Positions 62,681-64,000 of a stretch of DNA of 64,000 nt are shown piece by piece. Made by a program: the position numbers and the translations under genes. The stretch is from Sthenelais limicola. Taxonomy: Eukaryota > Annelida > Polychaeta > Phyllodocida > Sigalionidae. The stretch lies in the NCBI GenBank assembly GCA_942159475.1, contig OW804096.1, positions 126,842,941 to 126,906,940 of the forward strand. The letters are read 5' to 3'. How positions within the stretch are numbered: position 1 is the stretch's first letter; each line of letters starts with the position of its first letter. The notes under the pieces are model-generated. The model was not told where the DNA came from, searched no databases, and saw only the letters and a program-made list of their open reading frames with translations.

Positions 62681-63871
62681 CTACTCAGAAGAAACGTGAG
62701 AAGAAGCTCTGGACTGCTTCTTGTCTCTTTCCTTGTTGGCGAAAGCAGACAACAAATGAGTAGAAGTAGCTGTTGTCACGTTGATAGGCTTATGATAGAA
62801 ACGCCTAAAGGTGTTCTCATCTTTCCACATAGCTGTCTTCATAATTTGGTCCACTGGGACATGTAACGCAGCTAGCTTTGAAGCAGTGGCTCCACGCACA
62901 CTGTGAGGTCTGAATACATTGGTATTGAGTCCACTCGCCGAAAGAATGCATCTAACATACTTAGCCAAAGTACAAGTCAGAACTGGCTTAAAAGGCGCAG
63001 TATGACTAATGAACAACTGGCCCACTGAATTTCCAGCTGAATCCTTAGGTCGAAGATCTGACGTCCTGAACAAATAGTGACGCAGAGAACGAAGAACACA
63101 CACTTTCTCATTGTCCGGAAAAGATTCCATAACGATGGAACCTAAAGCTCTTCCCACAGCTGAAGTCTTTATCTTTTCCGACAGAAGAATAGTGACCTTA
63201 TCCTTAGAGGCAAAAATAACATCCTCACACTTAAGAGTCTGTAAAGTCTGCACCCGCTGAGAGGTGACCAACATCATTAACGTAAGAGTCCTCTGGGTTA
63301 GCTGAGGCAAATTGAGGCCCGCTAGAGGAAACAAAGAAGCGATGTAGCCAAGTACTATATCCGGATCCCATGTTTCAGAGTACCTCGTCTTAGGAGGCCG
63401 CTTGTTGAACATTCCTCCGATGATTCTAGACACAGTCACTGAAGCTCCAAAAGTTTCATTCCTAATTTTAGGCATAACTGAAGAAAGAGCAGAACGAGCT
63501 GAAGCAACGGCTCCATAACCCATTCCTTGGTCGTAAAGATCACACAGAAAATCAATCGCCTGATTATAAGTGGGAATTGCATATGGAATATCATTCTCAT
63601 AGCAATAGAACTTCCACTTTCTGTGATAAGTACGGTAGGACTTCTTCGTGTTCTTTGACCAACTATCCAAATAATGTTCCTTAGCTCTAGATGAAATTTC
63701 TAACTTATCCACCACCTGTTTCAAAAGAGTGCGGCGAGAAGAGAGCAACTCGCAATCTTCTCGTCCTGAAACATGTCCTTTTGAGGAACGAGATTTCTTC
63801 TTCCTTTTCTTATGTACAGAAGTTGTCTGCTTCTGGTTTTCATCTGTGGGAACCAGGGTTGAGACGACCAA
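62681..63871 (-). CDS. DIRS-type tyrosine recombinase (retroelement integrase)
   Basis: A 396-residue intact frame. Tyrosine-recombinase residues are visible: Arg206 in LVTSQRVQTLQTL, H-x-x-R at 323-326 in RPHSVRGATASKL, Trp349 in AMWKDENTF and Tyr359 in FRRFYHKP. The 'SQRVQTL' and 'HSxRGAxxSK' wording is characteristic of DIRS-group retrotransposons, which integrate with a tyrosine recombinase in place of a DDE integrase. An N-terminal basic region (KKRKKKSR) may be a nuclear signal. The frame overlaps the end of the RT/RNase H frame upstream. No stop or frameshift is seen, so the copy is young. The first Met is a guess for the start. Confidence 0.85.
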   Translation of the reverse strand: MVVSTLVPTDENQKQTTSVHKKRKKKSRSSKGHVSGREDCELLSSRRTLLKQVVDKLEISSRAKEHYLDSWSKNTKKSYRTYHRKWKFYCYENDIPYAIPTYNQAIDFLCDLYDQGMGYGAVASARSALSSVMPKIRNETFGASVTVSRIIGGMFNKRPPKTRYSETWDPDIVLGYIASLFPLAGLNLPQLTQRTLTLMMLVTSQRVQTLQTLKCEDVIFASKDKVTILLSEKIKTSAVGRALGSIVMESFPDNEKVCVLRSLRHYLFRTSDLRPKDSAGNSVGQLFISHTAPFKPVLTCTLAKYVRCILSASGLNTNVFRPHSVRGATASKLAALHVPVDQIMKTAMWKDENTFRRFYHKPINVTTATSTHLLSAFANKERDKKQSRASSHVSSE

Positions 63872-64000
63872 TTCGGGGCGACAACAATCGCTCGAATTCT
63901 TTCCATCTCAATCTTCTGCAGACACCTTCCTACCAGCCTAAAAGGAGGAAAAATATAAGGCCGTGAGAATTGCTTCCAAGAAATAGAGAAAGCATCAATA
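63721..64000 (-). CDS. DIRS-type RT/RNase H, C-terminal end (partial)
   Basis: An open frame entering from the right edge ends at a stop at 63721. It encodes DAFSISWKQFSRPYIFPPF, then RLVGRCLQKIE and IVVAPNWSSQPWFPQM. This is the usual end of the RNase H region of DIRS-group polyproteins ('DAFS..W.....y.FPPF....L.KI....ivaP.W..QpWfP'). It overlaps the recombinase frame by about 150 bases, in a different frame, as in DIRS elements. Most of the polyprotein lies outside the window. Confidence 0.75.
   Translation of the reverse strand, partial: IDAFSISWKQFSRPYIFPPFRLVGRCLQKIEMERIRAIVVAPNWSSQPWFPQMKTRSRQLLYIRKGRRNLVPQKDMFQDEKIASCSLLAALF

Overview
The window is animal nuclear DNA: AT-rich, intron-dense and full of small repeat copies. 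Three conserved multi-exon genes can be rebuilt end to end from GT/AG splice sites with matching codon phase, and a fourth is cut by the left edge. An invertebrate, possibly a mollusc or another lophotrochozoan, is my best guess. I base this on the single long-tailed ADAM11/22/23-type gene, the DIRS-type retroelement and Penelope-like 'CTGAWGAAGG...CCGAAA' remnants, and it is inference. No species is assigned.

Layout. (1) 1-8094, + strand: the 3' part of an unrecognised single-pass membrane protein, with a transmembrane exon, a short acidic exon that fits phase exactly, and a long last exon. (2) 8095-17997: about 10 kb of intergenic DNA and UTR between convergent genes. (3) 17998-21480, - strand: complete RAB18 (7 coding exons, 205 aa). 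(4) 21481-22032: a 552-bp head-to-head promoter interval. (5) 22033-25753, + strand: complete SPC25, a kinetochore NDC80-complex subunit (5 exons, 236 aa). (6) 25754-28102: intergenic, holding a TA-flanked MITE and a GC-rich foldback repeat. (7) 28103-59545, + strand: complete ADAM11/22/23-like gene (24 coding exons, 1575 aa) with two long 5' introns and a single 2.1-kb exon for most of its cytoplasmic tail. Its 3' UTR runs to about 61.9 kb. (8) 62150-64000, - strand: 3' end of a DIRS-type tyrosine-recombinase retrotransposon (end of RT/RNase H, full tyrosine recombinase, and a long 85-bp inverted repeat).

Biology. RAB18 (ER and lipid-droplet traffic) and SPC25 (chromosome segregation) share only a promoter. 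The ADAM protein has the family order: signal peptide, prodomain, metalloprotease-like domain, disintegrin, cysteine-rich, EGF, transmembrane segment, long tail. The catalytic Glu of its zinc motif is Tyr while all three zinc-ligand His remain, so it is predicted to be an adhesion or scaffold protein, not an active protease. Its tail holds five 8-residue repeats, proline-rich SH3-type motifs and a possible class II PDZ ligand.

I found no clear candidate for a wholly new system. The points most worth following are the Tyr-substituted zinc site, in-frame alternative splice options in the ADAM gene, the unidentified membrane protein, hammerhead-like motifs in introns, and the inverted repeat at the DIRS terminus.
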